A stretch of 64,000 bases of DNA, from NCBI GenBank assembly GCA_039654915.1, contig CM077597.1:62276001-62340000 (forward strand). The letters are read 5' to 3'. The notes below the pieces were generated by a model that saw nothing but the letters and a program-made list of their open reading frames with translations, ran no database searches and was not told the origin of the DNA. Shown here piece after piece: positions 31,782 through 41,182 of this stretch. How positions within the stretch are numbered: position 1 is the first letter of the stretch; each line of letters opens with the position of its first letter. Source of the stretch: Aquilaria yunnanensis. Lineage: Eukaryota > Streptophyta > Magnoliopsida > Malvales > Thymelaeaceae. Both the position numbers and the translations under genes were made by a program.

Positions 31782-32640
31782 TTAAGCGTAGAATTTCTTC
31801 AAGGCATCTGAGTGCCAAGTGTTTTTCAATTCTACGCCTTCGGTGTCGCCAAGTTTGTACACGCCTTTTCGTACTTCGGCAAGAACCAGGTAAGGTCCTT
31901 CCCAGTTTGCGCGAAATACCCCGTGAGATGGCTTTCGGGGTGCAAAGTCAGCCTTTCGGAGAACGAGGTCCCCTTGTTCGATTTCTTTTGGCCTGGCTCG
32001 TAAATTTATAGCCGCGGCCACTCTTTGCTGGAAAGCTTTTCTTCTCAGCTCAGCTATTTCTCTGTGTTCGCCGACGAGGTCGAGCTTCATTCTTAGGCCG
32101 AGGTCGTTTCCTCCTTCATCAAATACTTGCACCCGTACTGATGGTCTAACTATCTCGATAGGGATGATGGCCTCTGTTCAGAAGACGAGTGAGAAGGGAG
32201 TCTCCCCTATGGCTCTTCGGGGCGTCGTTCGGTAACTCCATAACACGCTTTGAAGTTCTCCTGGCCATTTCCCTTTTGCTTCCCCAAGTCTCTTCTTCAG
32301 GCCATCTTTTATGGTCCTGTTAGATACTTCCACCTGCCCGTTGCTTTGGGGGTGAGCTACTGGGGCGAAGTGCATCTTTATTCCGAGGGTGCCCTCTGGA
32401 TGTTCGCGTGTTTCTGGCAACTACCGCATTTCCGGACGAACTGCCTTGCGTCCTTTCTCAGGGTAGGCCAGAAGTATCCTTGGCGAAGTATCACTGCCGC
32501 CAGGGCATCGGTTCCAATGTGTGAACCACACATGCCTTCGTGGACTTCTTCAAGGATTATTTCAGTATCCTCTTTGTTCACACATCTTTGCAGTGGATTT
32601 GCGTATCCCTGTCGGTATAGTTCTTCACCGATCAGAAAGA
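31782..32640 (-). pseudogene. Integrase of T5 with the catalytic core deleted
   Basis: The zinc-binding part (32581-32378: [49 protein letters not shown]) is followed directly by [26 protein letters not shown] (32420-32178). The stretch with WGIDLIGP, the first Asp (VDYFTKW) and the second Asp (ADNG), about 330 bp in T7, is absent. The C-terminal domain (32132-31782) is open. The enzyme cannot be active. Confidence 0.85.
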
Positions 32641-33574
32641 AACGCCCGGAGCGCCTTCATAGTTTTGCAGCGTCACCGGGGTCTTCGGGGAGTACATTTT
32701 TGGTGAGGTACCTTTTTATTGGATCCCTCCAGCCTTTTCTCGAGGTCGATATGCTCAGTACTGAGATGCTCGGATGGTCTAGCACCTCGGTGTCTGCCTT
32801 GGTGTTTTTCCGCCGAGGTACGTTTTCGATCCGTACGGCGTCAAACTCTTGAATGAGTTTTGCTACCAGCTCGTGGTATTTTGCCAAGGTTGGGTCCTTC
32901 GCCCCATAGTCTCCTGCCGTCTGTTGAACTACTAGCTAGGAATTGCTGTAAGCCTTTAAGTTTCTCACGCTAATTTTTCGGGCCAGTCGTAATCCCGCTA
33001 TGAGGGCCTTATACTCAGCCACATTGTTAGTGATGTTGAAGGTAAACTTGATAGCCTTCATTACCTCTAGGCCTTTGGGGCCTCTGATAATTACCCCAGC
33101 TCCCTGGTGCTCGGACCCCGAGGCTCCGTCAACATGTAAGGTCCATTCTGGCTCACCTTTGTTCAGATCCGGATGACTGTCCTCAGTGGTGGGTATTTCG
33201 GCAATGAATTCTGCCAGTGCTTGGGCTTTTATGGCCTTTCGAGGTTCATAGGTGATATCGTGTTCGCCAAGCTCTATACACCACTTGGAGAGCCTTCCCG
33301 AATGATCCACTTTCCTCATAACGTCCCGTAGTGGTAGGCTACTTCGGACGATGATGGGGTGAGCTTGAAAGTATGGTCGCAGCCTTCTCCCTGCAAGCAC
33401 CAAGGCGTATATAGCTTTTTGCAGCAGAGGGTACCTGACTTCGGCGCCATGCAGGGATTTGATTACATAGTAGACCGGCCATTGTTTTGGCCCTTCTTCT
33501 TTCACGAGGACCGAGCTCACAGCTTTTTCCGTGACGGCAAGGTATAATACGAGGGGTTCTCCCTCGCGAGGTTG
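32641..33574 (-). pseudogene. RNase H and aRH of T5
   Basis: The frame 33520-32936 reads the pol RNase H end (MSSVLVKEEGPKQWPVYYVIKSLHGAEVRYPLLQK.IYALV..GRRLRPYFQAH, then VDHSGRLSKWCIELGE) and the second RNase H (EWTLHVDGASGSEHQGAGVII, NVAEYKALIAGLRLARK, LKAYSNS). It stops at 32936 and resumes at 32887 in another frame (LIQEFDAVRIENVPRRKNTKADTE). Two lesions separate it from a continuous pol. Confidence 0.85.
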
Positions 33575-35440
33575 TCACAGAGTCGGCAGGCTGGCTAGGT
33601 AGATTTTGAGTTCTTCCCAGGCTTTTTGGCAGTCTTGATCCCAAGGGTGATCATCCCTTCCAAGGTTGCCTTCTTTTTTTGCTGCCTTAGTAAGGACTTT
33701 GAAGAAACGCCGACACCTATCTCCGTACCTGGAAATGAACCTGCTCAGAGAGGTTATTCTTCCGATGAGTTTCTGCACATCTTTTACTGTGGCAGGAGTT
33801 CGAAACTCGAGCAGAGCCTTAATTTTTTCGGGGTTAGAATCGATGCCTCTTTCGGATACCATGTACCCAAGGAACTTTCCCGAGGTCACCCCGAACATGC
33901 ATTTTTCGGGATTGAGACGAATCCCGAAGGCTTTGAGCTTTTGGAAGGTTTCCTCTAGATCTGCAACGTGGTTGCGAGGGAGCTTGCTTTTGACCATCAT
34001 ATCGTCAACATACACCTCCATGTTTCTCCCCATTTTGTCCTTAAAGACCTTGTTCATCAACCTTTGGTAGGTGGCTCCTGCATTTTTAAGCCTGAAGGGC
34101 ATCCTGACGTAGCAGTATGTTCCTCCCTCGGTGATGAAGGCGGTTTTTTCTTCATCTTTGGGGTCCATCCTTATTTGATGGTAGCCGCTAAAAGCGTCTA
34201 GGAAATTTAGGAGCCCGTATTCGGCAGTTGAATCTACCAGTTGGTCTATTGGCGGAAGAGTGTATGAGTCTTTCGGGCAAGCATCGTTCAAGTTTCTGAA
34301 GTCGATGCACATCCGAAGTTTGCTGCCACCTTCTTTTGTGGCAATCACCACGTTGCTTAACCATTCAGGGTATTTGACCTCCCTGATGACTTCAGCGTCC
34401 AACAGGCGTTGGACTTCGGTTTTCACAAAGTTGCTCTTATAGGCTGAGATGCTTTGCTTCTTTTGCCGGACAGGCTTTGCTTTCGGGCTTACTTTGAGGC
34501 TATGCTGTATTATGCCAAGGTGCACCCCTGGCATGTCTTTCGGTGAGTAGGCAAAGAGATCTTTATTTCCCAGTAGAAAAGATACAAGGTTTTTCTTGTC
34601 ACCTTCGGGCAAGCTCTTCCCTATTCGGGTAGATTGTCCTTGGACAAGTTCCACTATTTCTATTTCCGCTCTTGGGGGTTCTCCTTCTTTGCCCTTTTCT
34701 GGTGCCTTTGCCTCCATTGTTTGTGTGAGGTTATTTGCCGGAGCTTTTCGTGCTTTCAAAAACACCTTCCTTACCTCGGCTTGATCTATGAAGACCTCTG
34801 CATCCCCATCCTTGGTGGCGAATGTGACAGTCAAGTACTTCACATCAGGGTGAATGTGCAGGTTTCCCTGTGTCTGCCTTCCAAGGATGGTGTTGTACGA
34901 AGAAGGAACATCCATGACGATAAATCTCGCCATTGTGGAGGCGTACAACTCAGCTGTTCCGTCGACCGAAGTTCCTTTCATCATCAGGGGGAGGTCAATA
35001 AATCCGAGGACAGGGAGTTCGGACAGTCCAACCCCGAAGGTAGGCGAGGTAACAGGCTTGAGCTCGCTGCTGGAGACGTCCAAATTCGGTAGTAAATGCG
35101 AGAATAGGACATCAGTATTTGATCCATCATCCAGCAACACTCTCTTGACATCCCAGTTCCCTATCCTTGCCATGATTAGCAGCGGATCATCATAGGGGAA
35201 GATGACGGTGGATCCGTCCTTGCGAGCCAGTTTCTTTGCCGGGCTCTCATATGCCATGACCGCAATCTCTCTGGCCTTCCGCTTTCTTTCCGAGGATGGA
35301 AGCCCCGTGGTGATGGTTTGTATTACCCCTGCAGGAGGAGGAGGGTGCTTTTTCGGACTTCTGTTTCTCCGTCTGTCGGAGTCATAGTCCTCATCTTGGG
35401 CCCTTTCTTCCTCATCTTTTCTTCCTTTTGGGGAAGGCAT
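33575..35440 (-). CDS. Protease and reverse transcriptase of T5, 621 open codons
   Basis: A long open minus-strand frame. Residues about 1-50 are the basic gag-pol linker (MPSPKGRKDEEERAQ). The aspartic protease follows, with its active-site loop near residue 105 (VKRVLLDDGSNTDVLFSHLL). RT spans about 330-620: WLSNVVIATKEGGSKLRMCIDFRNLND, the FLDAFSGYHQI box and the catalytic MEVYVDDMMVKSK. It ends in the RT-RNase H connection (DVQKLIGRITSLSRFISRYGDRC). Only one in-frame stop (near 35453) separates it from gag. It makes element cDNA in the family; this copy lies in an otherwise defective element. Confidence 0.85.
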   Translation of the reverse strand: MPSPKGRKDEEERAQDEDYDSDRRRNRSPKKHPPPPAGVIQTITTGLPSSERKRKAREIAVMAYESPAKKLARKDGSTVIFPYDDPLLIMARIGNWDVKRVLLDDGSNTDVLFSHLLPNLDVSSSELKPVTSPTFGVGLSELPVLGFIDLPLMMKGTSVDGTAELYASTMARFIVMDVPSSYNTILGRQTQGNLHIHPDVKYLTVTFATKDGDAEVFIDQAEVRKVFLKARKAPANNLTQTMEAKAPEKGKEGEPPRAEIEIVELVQGQSTRIGKSLPEGDKKNLVSFLLGNKDLFAYSPKDMPGVHLGIIQHSLKVSPKAKPVRQKKQSISAYKSNFVKTEVQRLLDAEVIREVKYPEWLSNVVIATKEGGSKLRMCIDFRNLNDACPKDSYTLPPIDQLVDSTAEYGLLNFLDAFSGYHQIRMDPKDEEKTAFITEGGTYCYVRMPFRLKNAGATYQRLMNKVFKDKMGRNMEVYVDDMMVKSKLPRNHVADLEETFQKLKAFGIRLNPEKCMFGVTSGKFLGYMVSERGIDSNPEKIKALLEFRTPATVKDVQKLIGRITSLSRFISRYGDRCRRFFKVLTKAAKKEGNLGRDDHPWDQDCQKAWEELKIYLASLPTL

Positions 35441-36665
35441 CCGCAGATATTTCTAAAGTTGCCCAAGTTTTATCAGTGACTCAATGTACTTCTTCAGTTG
35501 GAAGCAGTCTTCGGTGTCGTGGCCGTGGTCTCGATGAAACTGGCAGAACTTCTTGACGTTTTTCTTGTTATCAGCGGTCATGGCCCTTGGCCGTCGAATT
35601 TGCGTCCCCTGCCTTTCTAGTGCCATAAGGATGTTTGTCCGTGTAGTGCTCAGAGGTGTGAAGCTTTGAAGTTTGCTTCCCCGCATCCTCCGAGGTCGGC
35701 TCGCCTGTTCGGTTGGATGCCGGGCTTGCTGGTTGGACCCTTCGGCGCGGTTGTGACCGGACTTTGGCCCAGCCATTCTCAGCTCCTCAGAAGTCATGTG
35801 CTGTTCGGCCCTTCGGTAAAATTCTCCGAGGGTGTCTGGGGGGTCCTTTGAGAACTCATAAAACAGCTGTGAGTCTCGCCGAAGGCCCCGTGTCATGGCG
35901 AGGATGCGTATTTCGGGCCAAAAGTAAATGACACTTAGAGCTTCCCTGTTGAATCTTTCGACGTAGTCTCGGATCGTTTCTACGTTTCTCTGCTCTATGT
36001 CGAACATCTGAACAGGCATCTTCACCGTTGGCCAGCTTCCAATAAATTGTTGCGCGAAGGCCGTGGGCAACTCCTGGAACTCAGTGATGGCTCCTGGGGG
36101 CAATGAGTTGTACCACGCAGTTCCTGGTCCCATGAGGGTGACCTCGAAGCATTTACACATGGTAGCGTCATCAGCACCATGCATTATCATGCTGCGTCTG
36201 TACTTGGTTAGATGGGCCTGGGGATCAGTGCGGCCATCATAAATCTCCAGCCGAGGTACCCTGAAGTCGCCTGGCATGGTTGCCTCGGCCACGGTCCGGG
36301 TGAACGGGGACCCATCTTCGCAAAAGGCTCCCGTGAGCCTGTCCCAGACGGGTTTGTGAGCTGCCTGCTTTTCCACCATGTCTAGCCGCGCTAGTATTCT
36401 TTCCATGAGAACTGTAGCATTAGGCTCTTCCTCTGGGAAGGGAGATCGTCGGCACCTCTTCGGGGAGCGATTTTGGCGCTGAGAGGACAGGGACCTCGCC
36501 TCAGGCGACGAACTCCTTCACTGTGAGAATTTCGGTCGCTTGGACCCAGTTTGTCCCACAGGCCGTTTCCCGAGGGGTATATTCTCCGTGGACAACTCTT
36601 CGCACGGGTCTACGCTTCCTGAACTGTGATGAGTCGACCTCTGACTCTTCTCCCGAGGGCGTGCA
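35441..36665 (-). pseudogene. gag of T5, N-terminus lost at the T5/T6 junction
   Basis: A 317-codon frame (36406-35453) carries the capsid region (MERILARLDMVEKQAAHKPVW, FRVPRLEIYDGRTDPQAHLTKYRRS, MPVQMFDIEQRN, EFYRRAEQHMTSEELRMAG) and the Cys/His motif CQFHRDHGHDTEDC. A TAG replaces one codon of the QLRKYLRM linker just before the protease frame. Homology to T8's N-terminal gag continues to about 36665 and then stops; the primer site and 5' LTR are gone. Confidence 0.8.
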
Positions 36666-36689
36666 GGTGAGGTTGGTATTTGGGCCTGT

Positions 36690-37631
36690 GTCTGCTGTAT
36701 TAGCCCTGGAGTGGAATGACATTTCGGTCCACCAGCTTAGTTCTGAAGTAACAAGCAAGTGGAGCCCCCGAATAGAATTGTACACGAGGGACTACGAAAA
36801 AATTGGGAGAAGCAAAGGGGAGAAGGTCCAGAATGGCCGAGAAAATTCCTTGTGGGAATAATCAGACAAACTTCCCGAAAAACCACAGGGAGAAAAAACC
36901 TTCCTTACTCGCCTGCAAAGACCAGTGCCCACTTGGAGCAATATAGCTACCGAGTGAAGCGCAAGTATTCGGTGGAAGGAAGAATGAGCTCGGGAGGGAT
37001 GCTCGGTAAAGGAAGAAATAGCCTCATTTTGGGGAACCAAACTCGAGCCACTCCCCGAAACATGAATGAGCTCAGGACAAGTGTTTTCTCCGTAAAAGGT
37101 GGCCGTGAGCACAAAATTGCGCCACACGCCAAAAGGAGATCTCGTTCTCCGAAAGGCCAAGACAGAACCCCGAGAACTACCTCAGGGGGGAACTTTGGCG
37201 ACTAGGAAACAGGACCTCGCTTGTCAGTTTGACCACTGAAATCGACCGGTTAGCCAAACATCGAAGGAAGAACGAGCTCGGGAGGGATGCTTGGTAAAGG
37301 AAGAAATAGCCTCGTATTGGGGAACCAAACTCGAGCCACTCCCTGAAGCATGAACGAGCTCAGGAGAAGTGTTTTCTCCATAAAAGGTGGCCGTGAGTGC
37401 AAAATTGCGCCGAACGCCAAAAGGAGATCTCGTTCTCCGAAAGGCCAAGACAGTACCCCGAGAACTACCTCAGGGGAGAACTTCGGCCACTATGAAAAAA
37501 GGACCTCGCTTGATTTAGGGCGAGGTCCGAAAGAGAGGATTATCAGCTTGGCAGCATCAATGGGAGAAAATTGAGAAATATCCTAGAAGAATTCCATAGT
37601 TAGAATTTTATTCTATACTTAGAATTTTTAG
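36690..37631 (+). pseudogene. Integrase C-terminal remnant of T6 with a 288-bp tandem duplication
   Basis: It starts in the region equivalent to [25 protein letters not shown] (near 36700-36790), then IN C-terminal sequence in shifting frames to about 37631. A segment of about 250 bp at 36975-37223 recurs at 37263-37512 with few differences, including CGAGCCACTCCC and GGAGATCTCGTTCTCCGAAAGG. Everything upstream of this part of T6 is missing. Confidence 0.75.
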
Positions 37632-38045
37632 ATGAACAAGCTATACTTAGAAAAATTTCTCTTTTCTCCTGTACAGGTTACCCGCTGAACAAACCTGAAG
37701 CACACGTGCCCGAAGGATATGATATGTTTTCCTTCTAAAAAAAAAAAGAAGAACGAAGTCCATCAAAGGCAATCAACGAGGACAGACTAGTGTTCGCTTG
37801 AAAAGTATTTGTCAAATCAGGGTGGCCGAGAAAGTAAGATGGGCCAGCAGAAAGGGCAAGGATGGGCTTTCCGAAATCCCCTAGCTGAAAGTAGCCAGGG
37901 CAGCTGGAAAACAAAAAATTGCTCAAGTAAGACAGAGTGAAGAAATGAACAAGAATCCATTAAAGAAGATCTTTTCGTACAAGAGGAGTACAAGAGAAGC
38001 ACGAAAATGAAAAAGCCTAGGATGTCTAAGGATCCCCAACGACGC
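37632..38045. other. T6 spacer between integrase and asORF
   Basis: Purine-rich non-coding sequence with a short A-run near 37737. It occupies the usual place between the converging integrase and asORF. No gene seen. Confidence 0.5.
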
Positions 38046-39723
38046 GAGAAGTTCCGGCTCCCGTGTCTCTAGCCGTCGCCTTCGGCGCAAGTAGAGGAAC
38101 AGGTGGCAGGTTGAGGTGATCAGCTTTCGACCAAGTCCACCGAGGACCCTCGGGAATATCCAGGGCCGTAAGAAAGGAGGTCTCGAGGTCCGGGTATCGT
38201 TGCAGAAATTGATGACGAGCTAGACAGAAGCCGTCCTAAAAGGATACCTTCGACATTTGGACGGCTTTGTCCTTTTCCACGTCGAGCAAGTCCGCCTCAT
38301 TCTCAAGACCAGCAACCTCTTTCTTGAGACCCAGGACCTCCTCCTTAAGATCGGCAATCCTCCTCCCCAGTCCTTTTACGTTCCTTCTCTTCATCGCACT
38401 CCTCCTCAGAAAATAGACCCTGGCTTGAAGAGCCGCTTTTTCGGCAAGAGTTTTCTTCAAAAGGTCAGCTTCTTCTTCTTTCTCCTTCTGAATAACCTCA
38501 TTGGCCGATGTCAAACGCACAACCTCCTCGGCAAGGTCCCGCATTTTGCAGGAAAGGTCCTTCAAGAGGTCTAATTGGCCTATCAGGAACTCATCCCGGA
38601 GCTGAGCCACCTTCTCCCTGGCTATGCGCCTCAACTCGACATTAGCTATGTCTGAGTTAATATAGAAGAGCCTGGCCTTCTGCAATTCACTGTCAGCCCG
38701 AGCTCGGGCAGAAGACTGGTCTGCCGCCCAAACTCGGAGGTGCTCACTGTACCCCAAAAGCTGTGAAGAAGAAGGAGAAAATCCTCAGTGAAAGTAGCAT
38801 AAGGGAAGGCAAAACACTTGGGCAAAAAAGAGATGGCCAAAAGGGTCACCTGAGCGGCGCGCTCAGAAACTCTAGCGGTGAGGATATCCCTAGAAGCACA
38901 CTCCTCAGTAACTGCCTTAGAAGAAGCCTCGGTAAGAACACCCCTCGCCATCTGGGGAGCCATCTCTTGGCAATCCCTGGAGAACAAGTTCATGTCCTCC
39001 GTGAAAGACCAAAACGGCTCCCTCGGAACCTTGTCTTTCGGGAGAAGGGAGTCCCGAAGAGCCCGTCTTCGGGCATGGTCAACCATCCATACTGTGGCCA
39101 CGCCGTCCTCTACAAAATGGAGGGGCGCAAGTCAGGAAGGGCTCCCTGAAAACACAAGTCATGAGGGAGGAGGTGTAAAAAAAGAATCCGACGCAAACCT
39201 GGCGCAACCTCGGTACCCTCCTCCACAAAGGCCGGAATATGCTTGCCTTTGTCCTTGCGACGTCTCTCCAGCTTTTTAACAGTAGGACTCTCAGGCAAAG
39301 AGCCTAAAAGCTCCACCGATGAGATAGGACTCGACGGAGTGAAAAGGGTGACTACTCCGGCCTGCACCTCGGCTGCAGCAGTATCAGCCTGAGAAGATGT
39401 CGCAGCTACTTCGGAGGGGGCAACAACCCTGGTGGATATCGGAGTGACATCAACCATGGCGAAGGTCGCAGTAGCATCGGTGGAAGTGGCTATTGCATCG
39501 GTTGAGATAGCAACCTTGGTGGAAGTAGCAATAACTTCATCGACCTCCACCACATCCTCCGAGGGTGGAGTAAGGGCCCTCTTCTTTGACTTCTTGGCAG
39601 AAGATGGTCCACTCCCAGTAGACTTACGTCTTTTGGAACCACTTTTCTTTGCTTGTTCTCCCTTCTCTACCTGACCAAGGAAAAGACTCTTGTAGTAGGC
39701 GGCAGAATCGTCAGCCATCTCTG
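38046..39723 (-). pseudogene. asORF of T6: exons 2-4, exon 1 deleted
   Basis: Exon 2 begins at 39723 after a good acceptor (CCCCCTTTTTCAG) and reads MADDSAAYYKSLFLGQVEKGEQAKKSGSKRRKS, a basic then Thr/Ala-rich stretch, to a GTTTGC donor at 39197. Exon 3 (to 38850) has MVDHARRRALRDSLLPKDKVPREPFWSFTEDMNLF. After an intron (38849-38761, GTGACC...ACAG) exon 4 is a coiled coil with one stop near 38236. Exon 1 is absent: leader sequence runs straight into intron 1. A remnant of an antisense gene. Confidence 0.75.
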
Positions 39724-40463
39724 AAAAGGGGGAAAAACATTAGTATGAGTCCAAAAAGGCACTGAAGCTGAAAATGTGAGTCCAAAAACGGTTAGCCAAA
39801 AAAAGAAGCTTCGGGAAGAAAGGAAAATGACGGCAGAAACCGAAAAAATACGACTTCGGGAAGCTGAGAAGTTAACAAAAGTCGAACGATTCCCGAGAAA
39901 GGCACTCACGAAAAGCCTTGCCAAAGTCAGGATTCCTGGATGCCGTAGTAAATAATGGCCGAAAATCGCTCCGCCGTCAAGACCGTCGCTGAAAGAGATG
40001 GAAAAGGCGAGAGAAAACGAGAGCAAAGAAAAAACAAAGGAGAAGAATGGCAGGATGAGGCTTCTATAGAGCAGGTAAAGGCAATTGAAAAGGCATCATA
40101 ACTGCTGCGTGGGAATGAAACATCACCGTGATTACCCTTCCAGCGCAAAAAGACGTGCCATCCCAATTGACGCTTGCCACGTGTCGACCATCGCGAGAAA
40201 CTAGGGCATGTTTTCTGACATCCAGAAGATTTGGGTGCATCCCCAGATTGACACGCCCAGTTTCAAGGCATCACAGTCCACTAATTTAAGACAGAAAAAA
40301 TAAGATTGGAAATCTCGAGGACGCCGAAAAGCAGGAGTGCGACATCCGCCCGAACAAACTACGAGCTTAAAATGGTGAAGTACCTTCCTTGCAAACGATA
40401 TAAGCCGGATCCTTTGAAAGTGCTCCTGAAAGGGCTACAAGCCGAAGTTACACTCCGGCTTTC
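39724..40463 (-). promoter_or_regulatory. Leader and promoter region of the T6 asORF
   Basis: Non-coding. A weak TATA-like CTATAGAAG lies near 40064 on the minus strand and a G-box, GACACGTGGCAAGCG, near 40178-40190, spaced as in T4. The TATA is degraded compared with T2, T4, T5 and T7. Confidence 0.5.
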
Positions 40464-40477
40464 CGAAGGAGGGCATG
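40464..40477 (+). other. Polypurine tract of T6
   Basis: CGAAGGAGGGCATG immediately before the LTR start TGATAGCC at 40478, as in T5 and T7. Confidence 0.7.
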
Positions 40478-41182
40478 TGATAGCCGAAGTGCTATCGCCC
40501 TGTCCACTGACTTTGGAGAAAGAGGGAGCCAAACACATGAGGTATACAACCTCGGAAGCCCCATCATACCAACCTCAGGAAATTACCATATCACCTTTCC
40601 ATCAGAGGACGAATGAACCGACTTCGGAAGAATAAGAACACCCCGAAGAAACAGTATCACCCCGGGGAGAGGCCCTTGTTCGTCCCCCTAAAAGGTAACG
40701 TCGGCCGAAGGGACCTCGAAGGAGCGATGGGTGCCACGAAGGAGTCTCTGACATATTCGCCCGTATGCACTAGACGTCGACCTCAAGCACTCTGACACGC
40801 TGCGACACACTTCTCGATAAGCCACTGCCCGAGAAAGGCTGCAGGCGGCTGGCCACTCTTCTGGTCAGAGGTACGGGCGGCATCTGTCAATACACGTGTC
40901 ACAATCCGAGGGGCTCATTTTCTCCTATTTACAGTAGGGGAGTTTTTTGGGGCTCCGAGGGGCTAGCTTCCACCCCTTTTCTCCTCTAGACATGCCGGAA
41001 AAATGCCTCTGGCGAGATTCTTTCCCTTCTGTGCATACCAGAGAAACACTCCCGGCAAGTCTATTTTGTGCTTACTCTTTGTCACCATTTAGAGGCACTG
41101 ACTTGGGCGTCGGAGGCTCCTCCCCGGAAAACCACTCCGGGGACCTCCTAACCCCTGTTTTCTGCGCGTTTCAGGCCGGACT
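40478..41182 (+). repeat. 3' LTR of T6, truncated by chromovirus DNA
   Basis: Starts TGATAGCCGAAGTGCTATCGCCC. It has ATACACGTGTCACAATCCG near 40891 and the CTTGGGCGTCGGAGGCTCC plus hairpin block near 41104-41140. It stops after TTTCAGGCCGGACT at 41182, where a chromovirus LTR begins. Its U3 differs clearly from T3's LTR, so T6 is not the tail of T3. Candidate target duplication GGACT (41178-41182). Confidence 0.75.

Noticed and set aside
35440..35460. A programmed stop (readthrough) between gag and protease in T5
   Set aside because: T8 and T1 read through this point without a stop, and T7 has its stop at a different codon nearby, so the stop is more likely decay.
36690..41182. T6 as the 3' half of T3
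   Set aside because: Both are plus-strand and T3 lacks a 3' end, but the T6 LTR U3 does not align with T3's LTR apart from the shared block.
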